DNA from: Thelephora terrestris
Lineage: Eukaryota > Basidiomycota > Agaricomycetes > Thelephorales > Thelephoraceae
DNA: 64,000 bases
Direction of reading: 5' to 3'
NCBI GenBank assembly: GCA_015956445.1
Contig: WIUZ02000015.1
Coordinates: 956,001 to 1,020,000 of the forward strand
Shown: positions 47,150 through 58,222 of the stretch, piece after piece
Position numbering within the stretch: position 1 is the stretch's first letter
How the letters are laid out: every line of letters starts with the position of its first letter
Translations under genes and position numbers: made by a program
The notes under the pieces: generated by a model
The model's database searches: none
Seen by the model: the letters and a program-made list of their open reading frames with translations, nothing else
What the model was told of the DNA's origin: nothing

Positions 47150-49390
47150 CGTACAAGGCGACACCCCTGCAACACCTGGTCCAAGCTGGCTTCTGCCGAG
47201 AGTGGCGACTCTCCCGTCGACTGTTCCGGGGCCGTGGAAATGTGAAGTGGGACCATTCGAAAGCCTAAACACCGTTGTTGAGCGACTTTCTACTCCAAAT
47301 CGTCCTCAACGGACTTCACAACATCCTCGTCCTCACGAAATGACAGGAGTTTGGATGATGTGGGGATTCTTCTTCCTCAACCCCGCTTTCGGCACGTTAT
47401 CCGCCCTCTCTCTCCCGTTCCTAGCGTAGTGGAAGTAGAACAGATCGACCGAATCGTCTGCTTCGTCCTTGAGCTCGTAGATTCTGGAGCTTTGAAGTTT
47501 GCCGTCTCGCTCAACGTGCGCTCGAAACAAACGTCTTCTGCCATCCGTTCTGCCACCCGCTTCTTCAGGTCCGTGTACGAACAGCCTCCTGGCAAGAGCG
47601 TCCCATGGCGAGAGCGTGGACGATCTCCCGGCGGACCAGAGCAGGGAGCGGCATCTTCGTGGCAATTGCTTCCTCGCTGACGATGGTGATAAAAACACAG
47701 AATAGCTCCTCGACCATGCTCGACAGATGGGGCCATTCGTATGCTTCATGGACGATTGCCCCAGAGAAGTAGTGCAACAGTTGGAACCGATCCAGGATGG
47801 AGGCGAAGACGATGTTGGGATCCAGGATGACGGGAGTCATTTAGAGGATGAACAGGGCTTGGTCGTAGCATAGTTCGCAAAGCATAGAGTCCCTGTGTGG
47901 AAGGAGTTGCCCGCGAATAGCGAAACCGTTCCGTACCCACAGGCCTGTCCGAATCTGGGAAATCATCGACAGGACTAGTCCGAACGCATTCAGACTTTGT
48001 TTGAATATCACAGAATAAGACACACCTCTAAATGGGAAGTCGATGATCGTCAGAATGACCTGCTCGCTTGCATTTCCACAAACAGATGTCCCTCACGCTC
48101 CCTAACCCAACTGTTTGTAAATTCTCTTCCGTCAAAATATCCACATGCATGAACAACTCTGCCAACAGCCACTGCGATGAGTGGCGGAAGCTAACCCATC
48201 TAGTACGTCAAATTCCACAGTCGAGTGGATGCCGCGCATGACCGTGCGTATTGCCACCACGAGATCCGTCGGATATGGGAGGAGAAGGCGTCTTCGTACA
48301 CCTTGTTGACCAGAGAGAGCGAGAGGATAACATTGGACACAGGCATCCACGCGTCAGTTTGATATTCTACATGGTTGGTGGCTGCCCGTTTGTTTGGGTT
48401 GCTGCACATAAATAGGGCAGGTCTTCGAGGATAACTGGACGAGCTCCCTGCTATAAGCCAGGAGTTCCTGAACGGGCTCGTTTTGACTGAGGTGCCTGAG
48501 GTCCGAGAATACGGGCATGAACCTTTTCGATTTGAATGGGAAGGCGTCTAGGTCAATCTCTGCTGTCGGGTCGGTTGGGTAGATGATTTGAATTTGGTTG
48601 GTGAAAAAGGAGGTGAGAACGGAGAGGAGCCGGCTGACGATGTTATGTTGGCGGAAATGTGGAGCGAAATTGGGGTATTATGGAGAGCTGGAGGGAAAAT
48701 TATTTGATCAATATTTCGGCTTCACAGTCCACGAGGAGGTAGGAGTCAATGATCGGGTTGTAAACTTTGGCGAAATGTGAAGCTGAGTCCTCTTTTTTAG
48801 CCGTCGTCCCCCTGAGAAGTATATTGAGCACTCACAAGTGGTGAGTCTCGTCTGGGTCAGAATGCTCTCGCATATACCTCCTTCAGGTTCAGCCTCGGCC
48901 GCTTCCATCATCTGGTGTGATACAGGAACACGTAGTCCAGCCTCATGGGGGAATCCACCTCTGACAGTGCTTTTGGGGCTTCGGAATTGGGGTTGAGGGT
49001 CGGATCTGTTTCCTCGGGGCTAATACTAGTTGACTGGCGATGACGAGTCAAGCTTGTGTCCGTTCCGAGGCAACTTAGCGTCAGATCCAGAACGCATTCG
49101 AGTATCACGACCGATATCTGCTCGCGGAAGGTGTCATACGCTCGGCGGACCGTCACTCCAAGGTCGATTTGCGAGAAGGTTCGCGCAGTTTCAAAAAGTC
49201 GAGCAGCATTGGCGTGCATCATGATCTCCCTTCCTGTTCGCCAATCATGGCGGCGATATCGTTGGCTTCTTCTCGTCGACACTACCAGTCGAACTCGCAG
49301 GGTTTGATCACGTCGTCGAAGGAGCGTTTCTCGTCGTTCCAAAGGACAACACAGAATTGATCTTTCATAATAGGATCCGCAGAAGGCAGA
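47150..49390 (-). pseudogene. UBR1: UBR1-like N-recognin E3 ligase, internal relic
   Basis: Read on the minus strand in UBR1 order: FCVVLWNDEKRSFDDVI, then ANAARLFETARTFSQIDLGV with TVRRAYDTFREQ, MRLDYVFLYHTR, WKRPRLNLKEVYA, YNPIIDSYLLVDCEAEISIK, HVEYQTDAWMPVSNVILSLS, WLLAELFMHVDILTEENLQT, SMISQIRTGLWVRNGFAIRG, RDSMLCELCYDQALFIL, VILDPNIVFASILDRFQLLH, LVRREIVHALAMG and KKRVAERMAEDVCFERTLSE. The pieces lie in all three frames with in-frame stops (for example between YHTR and WKRP), and the UBR box and the C-terminal RING part are absent. It is a decayed partial copy; an intact UBR1 presumably exists elsewhere. UBR1 recognises N-degrons for proteasomal degradation. Confidence 0.8.
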
Positions 49391-49719
49391 AGTGCCTGAG
49401 TATTTCGACAACGGGCCTACAGTTGCTTTCTGCCCGATTGCACATCCTGTGGGGACCGTAGGACTTTGGGTCAAGCTTCGCAAGGGCCTGCCCGCCTATT
49501 GAACCTCAGACTTGTTTTTCTGGCACTGCTTGAAAAAGCGGCACCGAGTGGAAGAAACAGGTTCTCACAGTCAGAGAAGCGCGCGCAAAGAGCCTGGCGC
49601 CGTGGCGATGATCAAGTACACCTTTGAGCTTGAGCGCTTGAAACCCGCAGGCGACTCTCACCCTCTTTTCACCTGAGTATGTCCAACACCCTAGGGAAAA
49701 GATCCCCCAAGCCAGAGAA

Positions 49720-52285
49720 GGCGGAGTTTGTGCCAAGTTCGTGTACGAGACCAAACTAATATCTCAATCGCAATCTGATGGGTTATCGTAGCGAAAAAAA
49801 GGCGGCTTATCGATGCGACAAAGATGCTGTTAGACATCGCAAAGGAGTCTGCGGATGCTTTTCCACCCCTAAAATCCTGCTTGGGGGGCATCGATGCGCT
49901 CATAAAACACTACGATGTGCGTTCATATTGGATCCCACCATGCTCTCGCTGACATAACCACCCCAGCAATTCAAGGACGTCGAAGACAAGCTCAAGGACC
50001 TTATCCCATGGCTTACCAAGCTGAAGGAGACTCTGACGAAAGCAGAAAGTGACCCCAAGGAGGCGGAGAGACGCGAGCAGTTGAAGCGGTCTGTACTGCA
50101 CCTCGACTATCTTCTCCGCTAGATTCAACCGTGAGCAGATCTTTAGAAGACATCGAGAACACATCACGCACGTTGCTGGAGAAAAGAAAGCTGGGTCGTA
50201 TCCTCGACAAAACGCGAGACGCCGGGACGGTTGTTACACTTGTCGAGCAACTTCGGCAAGCGATCCTTATCTACCGTGTGGGTCCTGAGCGTTATCGAGG
50301 TCGGCCACGACTAACGTATTAAAGACAGGCATCTCAACAACAATCAATGCACGATCAGATCACCCTGTTAGCTGTAAGGTTTTTCCGTTATATTCCCAGC
50401 AGCTGGAACTCACAAACACTCGAGACCTCCTTCAATGTATTCGTAAAGATCCACGAGGTGGGCTCTCTATCGTGCCCTCATACGCTCGCTGACCTTTTAG
50501 TAGCCCCGGTTACCAGAGGTCAAGAAGGCAGCGTCCACAATTGAGCGGCTCCTCCAGTTGGTACCAGATCCCAGTTCCGAAGACACGAAAGTGGATGATA
50601 AGGAGTACAGACGTCGCCTAGAATTGACTGCGTCAGTCCCGTTCACCAAGCGTTGCATGATTCCCACCTCAACCTTTTTCAGCTCCCTCATGAGGGTGGA
50701 AGTTGCTTTGCGCTCCTTATCGGATCGTTTCGTCGATGGTAACTACAACACAACTGCTAGGGACCGTCAAATCGTAGATGATCTGACGGGAGACATCCGG
50801 GATGCCATTCACGAATACCAGGTCAGTAGTGATGTTTACGTGGATCTACTCGTAGTAAAGCTTGCTGAGGTGCTCGGATAGCTTTCCCAACAGAAGGAAA
50901 TCTACGAGCTGAACCTCGAGTTGATTGTAAGTCACTCTCTATATATAACCTCGTGGACGGTCGGAAGTTAACGCAACGGGTCATAGGATGCTGGTTAGAT
51001 TATCTTCGTTCTCGGTTATGCTCTTCTCATCGTTGCAAACAGCCGACCTTCAAGTACTAAACTCTATCAAACGCGCACGTGGCGCAGGGTACAATCATAG
51101 GAATCGCCGAGGTTGCCTCAAAGGGACACGAACTATCCTCCTGGACGAGATAGAAAAATGGGCCTGGGATGAAAGTCGGTCTCCCATTTTTTGGCTGAAT
51201 GGGCTCGCCGGGGCAGGAAAGTCCACAATCGCTCAAACCGTTGCGGAACGGTGCTTCGCAAATGGAAATTTGGGAGCGTCCTTCTTCTTTTCAGGCGACA
51301 CTTCCCTGCGAAACCATGATGATCCCAATGCATTCTTCCTCACTCTCGCGTTCCAACTCGCACACAAATACCCCAATTTTCGGCACGCCCTCGTCCCCCA
51401 TCTCCGATCCAACCCAGACATTGCATACGAATCACTCGAAATCCAGGCGGACAGGTTGATCGCCTCGCCGCTTCGGTCTGCAAACATTGCGACAGTCATT
51501 GTTGTTGACGCCTTGGACGAATGTAAAGACAAGGAATCACAGCCCGCGATTATCTCGGCAATGGAGACCATCATTGACCGTGTCCCCGAAGTCAAGTTCT
51601 TCATCACCAGTCGGCCGGATCCTCAGATCAAAGGCCGCTTCCGTTCCTTGTCGCGTATCGCGGAGGTCTCTGCCCTTCACGACACCGCGCCAGATCTGAT
51701 TGATAACGATATCCGAGTTTTCCTCATGCGCGAGCTTTCTGGGCTTGCCACCCAGAGAGGGCTGAAAAATTGGCCAACGGCTGCGCAGTTGGATCTACTA
51801 CGTGATCGGGCGGCTCGCTTATTCGTATACGCTGTTGCAACCGTCAGATTCCTGCGCAACACACCCAGAACGCCAGACAAACGATACACGACTATTGAGC
51901 GTTCCAAAGAAGACACCATTCACGAGGGAACAGTGCAGGGAGTTCATAGGGGATTCAGTCTTGATTCCTTGTGTACCTCCATTCTCCAAGCGTCCTTTGC
52001 ACACAATACCGCCGAAGATAACACTCTGGTTCGTTCGGTCCTCGCTGCCGCCCTTCTAGTACCCCCGTTCTCGCCGTCTTCAATCTCCAAGGCGGTTCGA
52101 GCACAAACCGGAGAGTTGATAAAGATGGAGGAGGTCACCCACATCCTCGAGTCGGCCCATCCGCTCTTAGAGCTAGACGAGGACACAAATCATCCAGTCC
52201 GCCCCTTTCACAGGTTGCTTCCTGACTGTCTTACAAATCCCATGCGTTGTTCTGATGAACAATTGCTTATCATCAAGAATCACAC
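49720..52285 (+). CDS. NACHT-domain NLR-like protein, C-terminus lost
   Basis: A multi-exon N-terminal helical domain includes LLDIAKESADAFPPLKSCLG, FKDVEDKLKDLIPWLTKLKE, STVSRSLEDIENTSRTLLEK, RILDKTRDAGTVVTLVEQLR and TIERLLQLVPDPSSED. The main exon from about 51040 carries GCLKGTRTILLDEIEKWAWD, Walker A GLAGAGKSTIAQTVAE, FFFSGDTSLRNHDDPNAFFL, Walker B VIVVDALDECKDKE, EVKFFITSRPDPQI and a helical domain ending VRPFHRLLPDCLTNPMRCSD. The expected C-terminal sensor repeats (WD40, ankyrin or TPR) are absent: similarity stops around 52280, exactly where a TIR element begins. Fungal NACHT proteins act in non-self recognition and cell death. The first exon could not be fixed; the range start is approximate. 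Confidence 0.75.
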
Positions 52286-52457
52286 CATCAGAAAAGGTAG
52301 CACTGGCTTATTTCGCTTATCCTGCTTATTTGAGCTTATTTGTGACAGGTCCCCGCCATCGAAATGTCATAGATTTTGACCTAAATCAAACAATCACGAA
52401 ATAAGTGAAATAAGGTGAGATAATTGACAAATAATCACGATGCCACCTTTTCTGATG
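52286..52457. mobile_element. 172-bp terminal-inverted-repeat element (MITE-like) at the NACHT break
   Basis: The left end CATCAGAAAAGGTAGCA and the complement of the right end CATCAGAAAAGGTGGCA match at 16 of 17 positions, followed by similar AT-rich subterminal sequence (TTATTT). There is no coding capacity. I found no clear target-site duplication, which fits a rearranged insertion, since NACHT sequence does not resume on the right. Confidence 0.6.
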
Positions 52458-53398
52458 ACTCACCATATTTACTGGTTTGTTGTAGTGTTCCGTACGTCCA
52501 GCTGAAGCTTTCCATGTAGTCATTATGCATCGTGTATGTATCTGTCAATGGTAAAATGGCAGTAGTGCTTACCCAAGTTGTGACACAAACCTGGACTTTG
52601 TCCATGGGTCTGTGTGCATTTGGTCCCCTCACTGTGTTATTCATTTACTGAGTAGATAAATTCTGCTCCATGGCTTGTGTGGTTTGTACTACAAATGCCT
52701 CCCAGGTTTGTGTGAATGACAATGCCAGCCATCATGGCTCAGTTAATTGCTGAGAGCTAGCTTCTCAAGAGTGATGGGGGTGAATACTGGCCTCCCATCA
52801 ATCAGGGCCCATAAAGATGCGTTGCAACCATTGTTGCACCTGAGGAAGTAAGGTTGGATATTTTAATGAATTTGTGCCAGGGCAGAAGTCCCAGCTCAAG
52901 GTCACCTCACCCATGAAGAAGTCACATGATTAAGTCACATGACCAACCATGTGACTGGCCACTCAACTACACCAATAAGCCAAGGACATCTGGCCAAAGA
53001 CCAAGCACTGTCCCCACCAAACACTCCATTATTTCCCCCTCACTACTCCAACCATTCACTAAACCATACCTACCCTCATTACACCCAACATCCCACAAAC
53101 ATTACCCCCAGAACACCCTTCCCACAACCCCAAGGGACAGTCCCAGCAGGAGGGAAAGGCAAGGAGAAGGAGCATGCCCAGCTACCATCCAGGAAGCATT
53201 TAGCTAACAGGATGACATCATTCTTGATGGGGTTGATCAGGATCCAGGAGCCTTACCTAAAGGTGACAAGATCATCCTTGTGAGGGTTGGGGTGCCTGCT
53301 TACTTTCTGTGGGATGCTAGAGGATTAGTGGGATATGGGGTGTCAGGTTGTCCAAGAGGAAGAGGAGTTCCTGGAGTTCTGGGGATTGGAGGGGGGAG
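52458..53398. other. Repeat-like sequence, possible 3' end of an LTR element interior
   Basis: A short coding-like piece (about 53212-53330; FLWDARGLVGYG in one frame) and a purine tract (GGATTGGAGGGGGGAG, ending 53398) precede the LTR-like unit. No known retroelement domain was recognised. Confidence 0.3.
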
Positions 53399-53907
53399 TG
53401 TCAGGGCCACTCTACCCCAACAACTACCAGTGCACTGAGCCGACTCCGCAGAGTACTCACTAGTCCAACTAGCTGTGAGAGAACAATCATGTCTCTATTC
53501 TTCCAGTAGGTTGTCCGAGGTCACTACAAGTCAGGTCAAAATCCTAAAGGGAAACCCAACCTAAACCGTACTTTGTTTGGTTTATCCAACAAGGGTTTAT
53601 CCCTACAACAGGATTGATGGCTCCACCAGGTGATCGACTGGACGCTCAAGGTATTCTATGCTGTGAACGCTGGGGTTCAATAGTTATGAGGTGCAGTTGA
53701 CGTGCTGTCGGACCCCAGGATTATCATTATTTATTTTATGATTTTACGCACAATTTATAGTCAACAAGTTGAACAATGGATTATTTAAATGATTAAAGAA
53801 TTATTTAAGCCAGATAAGATTAGATAACAGAAAGTCTAATTATAATCCATTCTAGATAAGATAAGATAAGGATCCTAGAGATTAGATCAGGAGATCAGAT
53901 AGCCATG

Positions 53908-54110
53908 GAAAGCCCTAGAACATCATGGAACTTCCTGGAACATGCTGGAAAGTGCTGGAACATTCTAGAAGGTGACGGAACATCACAAATGTGATGATTT
54001 GTCACACCAAGAATATTATGGAAGCTGATGGAACATGACGGAATATTATGGAACATTGTGGAAAGTGCTGGAATGTTCTGGAACATTCTTGTGTAAAATA
54101 GTATATATAG
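53908..54110 (+). promoter_or_regulatory. Array of heat-shock-element-like GAA units upstream of a TATA box
   Basis: Eight GAA triplets start at 53908, 53918, 53928, 53938, 53948, 53958, 53968 and 53978, and eight more at 54011, 54021, 54031, 54041, 54051, 54061, 54071 and 54081, each run at exactly 10-bp spacing. Several have an inverted TTC between them, giving canonical HSEs: gGAAcaTTCtaGAAg (53957-53971) and gGAAtgTTCtgGAAcaTTCt (54070-54089). The gap between the runs holds the palindrome CATCACAAATGTGATG. A TATA box (gtatatatag, 54101-54110) follows 17 bp after the last GAA. Confidence 0.6.
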
Positions 54111-54720
54111 ACCTCAACCCCACTTCTAAGAGAAAAACAGGTACCTACTGCTCAGGAAAAAAGCACAGTTTGCTCTATCCTCACATCAGCTGAGCATCCT
54201 TTTGCTCAGTGTCTCTTTTCCCCCCTCACTTTACATCTACCCCCTCTCTCTCTACATCTACCCTCTAAAGTATCTACCTCAATTCCCTTAGGACTGTGTG
54301 GTTGAGTGATTTTGAGCAATCACATACCATATTTAGCCCTACCCTCTGTGAGAAGAAGTTCTAAGTCAGAAGAACTGAATAAGCTTAGTACACTTGAGAC
54401 GTTGGAGTATTTGGTATCTGTTAGTACTGAAGTCTGAAACTTCAGGCAGATAACCCTCCACCTCAGAGAAGTGACTGACTGAGTGACAGCCAGATTTAGC
54501 AGTACCACAAGGACTTATGACATATTTTACGACATAGGTTTATTATCTGAAGATTATTGAAGACATATCAGTTAGACGTACTAGACATCATCTGCAGCAA
54601 AGTTTAGGGTATCAGTTATACCCTCCCAGTTTTACAACATATCTTGTCACCTTTACAACATATCTAGCACAGCCCCAGGTGTAAGTGTACACCTTCCTTT
54701 TTAGGTCTAGTCACACGATA

Positions 54721-54850
54721 CAGCCTCAACACAGCCTTAGGCATAGCCCTAAGCACAGCATCAATACACAGCCTCAATACACAGCCTTAGGCACAGCCCT
54801 AAGCACAGCATCAAAAGCACAGCATCAAAGCACAGCCTTAGGAATTCAGC
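54721..54850. repeat. Degenerate minisatellite (cacagcctcaa / cacagccttagg / cacagcatcaa units)
   Basis: Units of about 10-14 bp built on CACAGC alternate in a semi-regular order. Low-complexity; no coding role seen. Confidence 0.6.
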
Positions 54851-55254
54851 CTCAAACACACCCTTTGAGCATCCCCCCTCTTTTCCCCTCCCCTCTGGTC
54901 TACCCAGTAGATCATCCCCTCCACTCTTGATCTCCCCTTAGATCAGGAACTCCATTACCATCAAATCACCACCAAACCCCCACACACCAGATAAGCGTCT
55001 AATCAAGGAACAGGAACAACTGAGTGATATAGTATGTCTGATTCCCTTGGAATAATACTGAAGGACACACTCACAGAGTAGATCCCTCAGCGAACTCATC
55101 AGGTCCGAGAGCCAGAAAGAGGAACCCCGCTCACCCTGTGGAGTTGTTAGTCGTGTTCATAGACTACTCAACCAGCCTGCTTAGCTTCTATACACTTAGT
55201 CTCTAAGCAAACCAACTGGGTCTAGTTATCTTCTGTATAGAACATAACACTACA

Positions 55255-56421
55255 CCACCCACGAGCACGACAGCGCAGAGCGGGAGGGAGAGCAGATGGG
55301 GGAGGTCTTGGGTTCAAACAGAAAACTCTGACTTGGCCTTAACTGCAACTGGGCTGAGAAGGGCAGAGGATTTCCTGAGGTAACAAAACTAAGGTACTAT
55401 GATACAGCCACAGTTGCTACTTATACTAATAGAGTGGCCATGACGTCAGTAACCCTAATATACCCTTATCAAGACAGAACAAAGGGAGATAAGGAGTGTG
55501 GGAACGTAGCGTGTGAAGGATTGCATAAGAGATAACAATAGTCCACATGAAACATAGGGGTAAAGATAACACTAGTCCTAAAACAAAAGGGGCATGGGGT
55601 CATGAAAGTTCGTACCTGGGGATCCCACCCAAGGGTCAGGTGAGAATCTTCTTGAATACTTCTTTTAGAGTGGCTAAAGATAGAAGCCATTCATCATCCC
55701 TTGTTGTCTGTAGGCGGTAACAGCATCACAGACTAGCGGCAACCTCAACGTATGTCCGAACATGAGGAGGTCGGGCCTAGACTCATGGGACATGAGGGAT
55801 TACAGATTCGCCGGTGTTTCACGCTAATGGCTACTTCCACATTCACTGAGCTAGCCAGAAGGATCCTAAGGCGATGCTCCCGAGTAGCGGCGATTCCTTC
55901 CTCCGGTTAGGAAACTGTGATGTGACTGTCCACGTGTGTGATCAGGGTCCAGGGTTGGTTGTTATCGTGATGCCATAAATGAGTCATCAGGGTTGTAAAG
56001 GGGTTCGTCATGAGACCTATTTTTAGTGTGTGCGTGTTCTAGGCGTTCTGGAACGAAGTTCTTCCAAGGCCGTCCCGCGGGCCGAGGTGTCAGCTTGATG
56101 TAGTAAGCCAACGATGATGGTACAGTGGCGGAAGTTGATGTGACCCAGACCAATGAGGTGTGTCAAGGTAGGTCACGTGAAGGATCACCAATCTAGGCTA
56201 TAGGACGTCTTCTTGGAGCTATCCTTGATCAGCAACATGTCAGGAACATGGTATTTTTAAACTTTTTATAACACGCTCTTTCTTTGAACTCTTCTTACCA
56301 TTTCTTATGTTTGAATGCTTCACACTCCTTATCCTTCACTCCAATCATTCAAAACACACAACGTGTATACATTCACGGCAACCGGAACAACATGGCTATA
56401 CAAAGTGCTATCAACGTCCAA
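55255..56421. other. Unassigned interval of the repeat-rich tract
   Basis: On the minus strand, 56153-55962 is open (RPAGRPWKNFVPERLEHAHT) and reads protein-like, but I know no match. No other structure is supported. Confidence 0.3.
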
Positions 56422-56879
56422 TCAGAAATCGACTCTATCTATGGCAGGCCTAAAGGTCATCAACTGTCCATCCCGGAGATCGAAGAACTGGCCTCTCCTT
56501 GCGAGAATCTCCCCGAACATGGCGTCACCATCTTCGGCGCTCAGCTGAATGACTAGTTCAAGCCGATAGGAAGAGACTCCTTCGAGTGGACCGATCAGCC
56601 TCCCAGATGTCACCGAACTGCGGAACACCTGGTCCCACATTTCCATCACCGGGTGACTGCTCGGCAGCACTGTCGACGTAGTTGACAAGTGACCCTCCGT
56701 CTCCCTCATCGGACCCCTGGGCGGGATCCTGTCTTGCGAGGCGAAGCTGGTGTCTGAGTTGGATCTTGGACTTGACCTGTTGGTAGGGACGGTTGACCCG
56801 GTATCGGAAGGATCGTCCCTCATCTCGACCAGACTGGTCACCATCCGACTCAACTGGACACGGATAAGGGTAAGCCGAG
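56422..56879 (-). CDS. Open frame cut at its 5' side by the palindrome (unknown protein, C-terminal part)
   Basis: On the minus strand it runs out of the left palindrome arm and continues as SRMVTSLVEMRDDPSDTGST, Ser/Pro-rich, then VMEMWDQVFRSS and a C-terminus GEILARRGQFFDLRDGQLMT. It has the same strand and style as the frame on the far side of the palindrome (60559-61823), so the two were probably neighbours before the palindrome arose. The family is unknown. Confidence 0.45.
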
Positions 56880-57953
56880 CAGTAGTCCTTATTAAAAACA
56901 TTAATGTTTTAGGAGTTTTTGTCGCAAATTTGAATGATTTTTCTCATGAGTTTTTGAATGGCCTGAGGGGGGATATTTTACTCATAAAGTTTTAATGGAA
57001 ATTATGGGGGGGACTGGGACCCAGCTTACTGGGCACTGGTGCTCCCAATTAGGCAGGTGCCGACAGTGTGGGTGGCCCGGGAGAGTGGATTGCTTATATA
57101 ATAAAAATTTAAAAATTCAGGGAAATTCCAGAAAATTCTGGAAAAATTCCAAAAATTATTAGAAAATTCCCACGGGTGTCAGGGAGGGCAGAAAATGAAA
57201 AATGGACTGTGGGAATTTCCGATCAAAATTTCCCAAAAAGGAAATTTTTGATGGCTTACATAAGCAACTCAAAAATGATTTTGATATTGAATTTCCTTTT
57301 TGGGAAATTTTGATGGCTGACATAAGCAGGTCATGTGACTGAAAAAAGTGGGTGTTGCTTATGTAATCAGGTCATGTGACCGACCAAAAAAGGAAAGTTT
57401 TGATGGCTTACATAAGCATCTCAAAAATGCTTTTGGAGGGGTCTTTCCTAAAAAGGAAATTCCTTTTTAGGAAATATTTGATGGATTACCAAAAAAGGAA
57501 ATTTTGATGGCTTACATAAGCAACTCAAAAATGATTCTGGCAAAAATTACCTAAAAAGGAAATTATATGCTAGAAAATTCGGAAAAATGCCAGAAAAATC
57601 CTAAAAAATACTGAAAAAATTCCCACACATCTAGAAAGTGCCCAAAATGGTAAATTATTCCCAAAAATATTCAAAAAATTGTTTTTCTGGCTGGAAAAAT
57701 CAGGAAAAAATTCCAAAAAAATTCCAAAAATTCCAGAGTATAGATAAATATTTTATAAAAATTATTCCAATTTTTTTGGTCCATTGAATAGCTCATAATT
57801 TCAATATTAATATATTTTTTGCCCAAAAAATTCATAAAAATCCCCAAAAAATAGATAAAAATAGGAAAATACAAATATATCTGTAATATTCATTATATCA
57901 TGAAGTACAGACCAGTTTGTGGTCATAAACTAGCCCTAAACCTAGTCCTGGAC

Positions 57954-58140
57954 CTAACCTAACCTAACCTAACCTAACCTAGCCTAACCCTAACTCTAAC
58001 CCTAACCTAGACCTAAACCTAACCTAACCTGACCTAACCTAACCTAACCTAACCTAACCTAACCTAACCCAACCTAACCTAACCTAACCTAACCTAACCT
58101 AACCCCAAACCTAACCTGCCCCAAACCTATCCTAGCACCA
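57954..58140. repeat. Telomere-like CCTAA array, left arm
   Basis: Mostly perfect ACCTA/CCTAA pentamers, with a few CCCTAA hexamers and single-base variants. The mirror copy lies at 59298-59484 as TTAGG. Confidence 0.85.
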
Positions 58141-58196
58141 AACCTAAACCTAAACCTAACCTGCCCTAAACCTAACTCTGACCTGGCCTAGTTCAG

Positions 58197-58222
58197 CCTT
58201 ATCTTATCTTATCTTATCTATC
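58197..58222. repeat. CTTAT pentamer repeat (mirror at 59216-59241)
   Basis: Short tandem of CTTAT units. The mirrored arm has GATAA units, and a similar GATAA run occurs at 53861-53879. Confidence 0.6.

Larger units (their letters stand above)
53399..55254 (+). mobile_element. LTR-like unit (solo or 3' LTR candidate), family uncertain
   Basis: It starts TGTCAGGG directly after a polypurine tract and ends near ACTACA (TG...CA-type borders). It contains a TATA box at about 54101-54110 with CT-rich leader sequence after it. Its promoter-side half holds the GAA array described separately. I see no second copy in the window, so the boundaries and LTR status are inferred from signals alone. Age cannot be estimated. 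Confidence 0.35.

Noticed and set aside
53895-54086. Minus-strand open frame rich in FHNI/FQNIP repeats
   Set aside because: It is the translation of the 10-bp GAA array; the periodicity is in the DNA, not in a protein.
55300-55330. GGTTCAAAC as a possible tRNA B box
   Set aside because: No matching A box or cloverleaf could be folded around it.
57671-57874. Identical 67-codon frames in the two palindrome arms (minus at 57671-57874, plus at 59564-59767)
   Set aside because: Composition is AT-driven (Phe, Ile, Asn, Lys) and the identity simply reflects the palindrome; no family resemblance.
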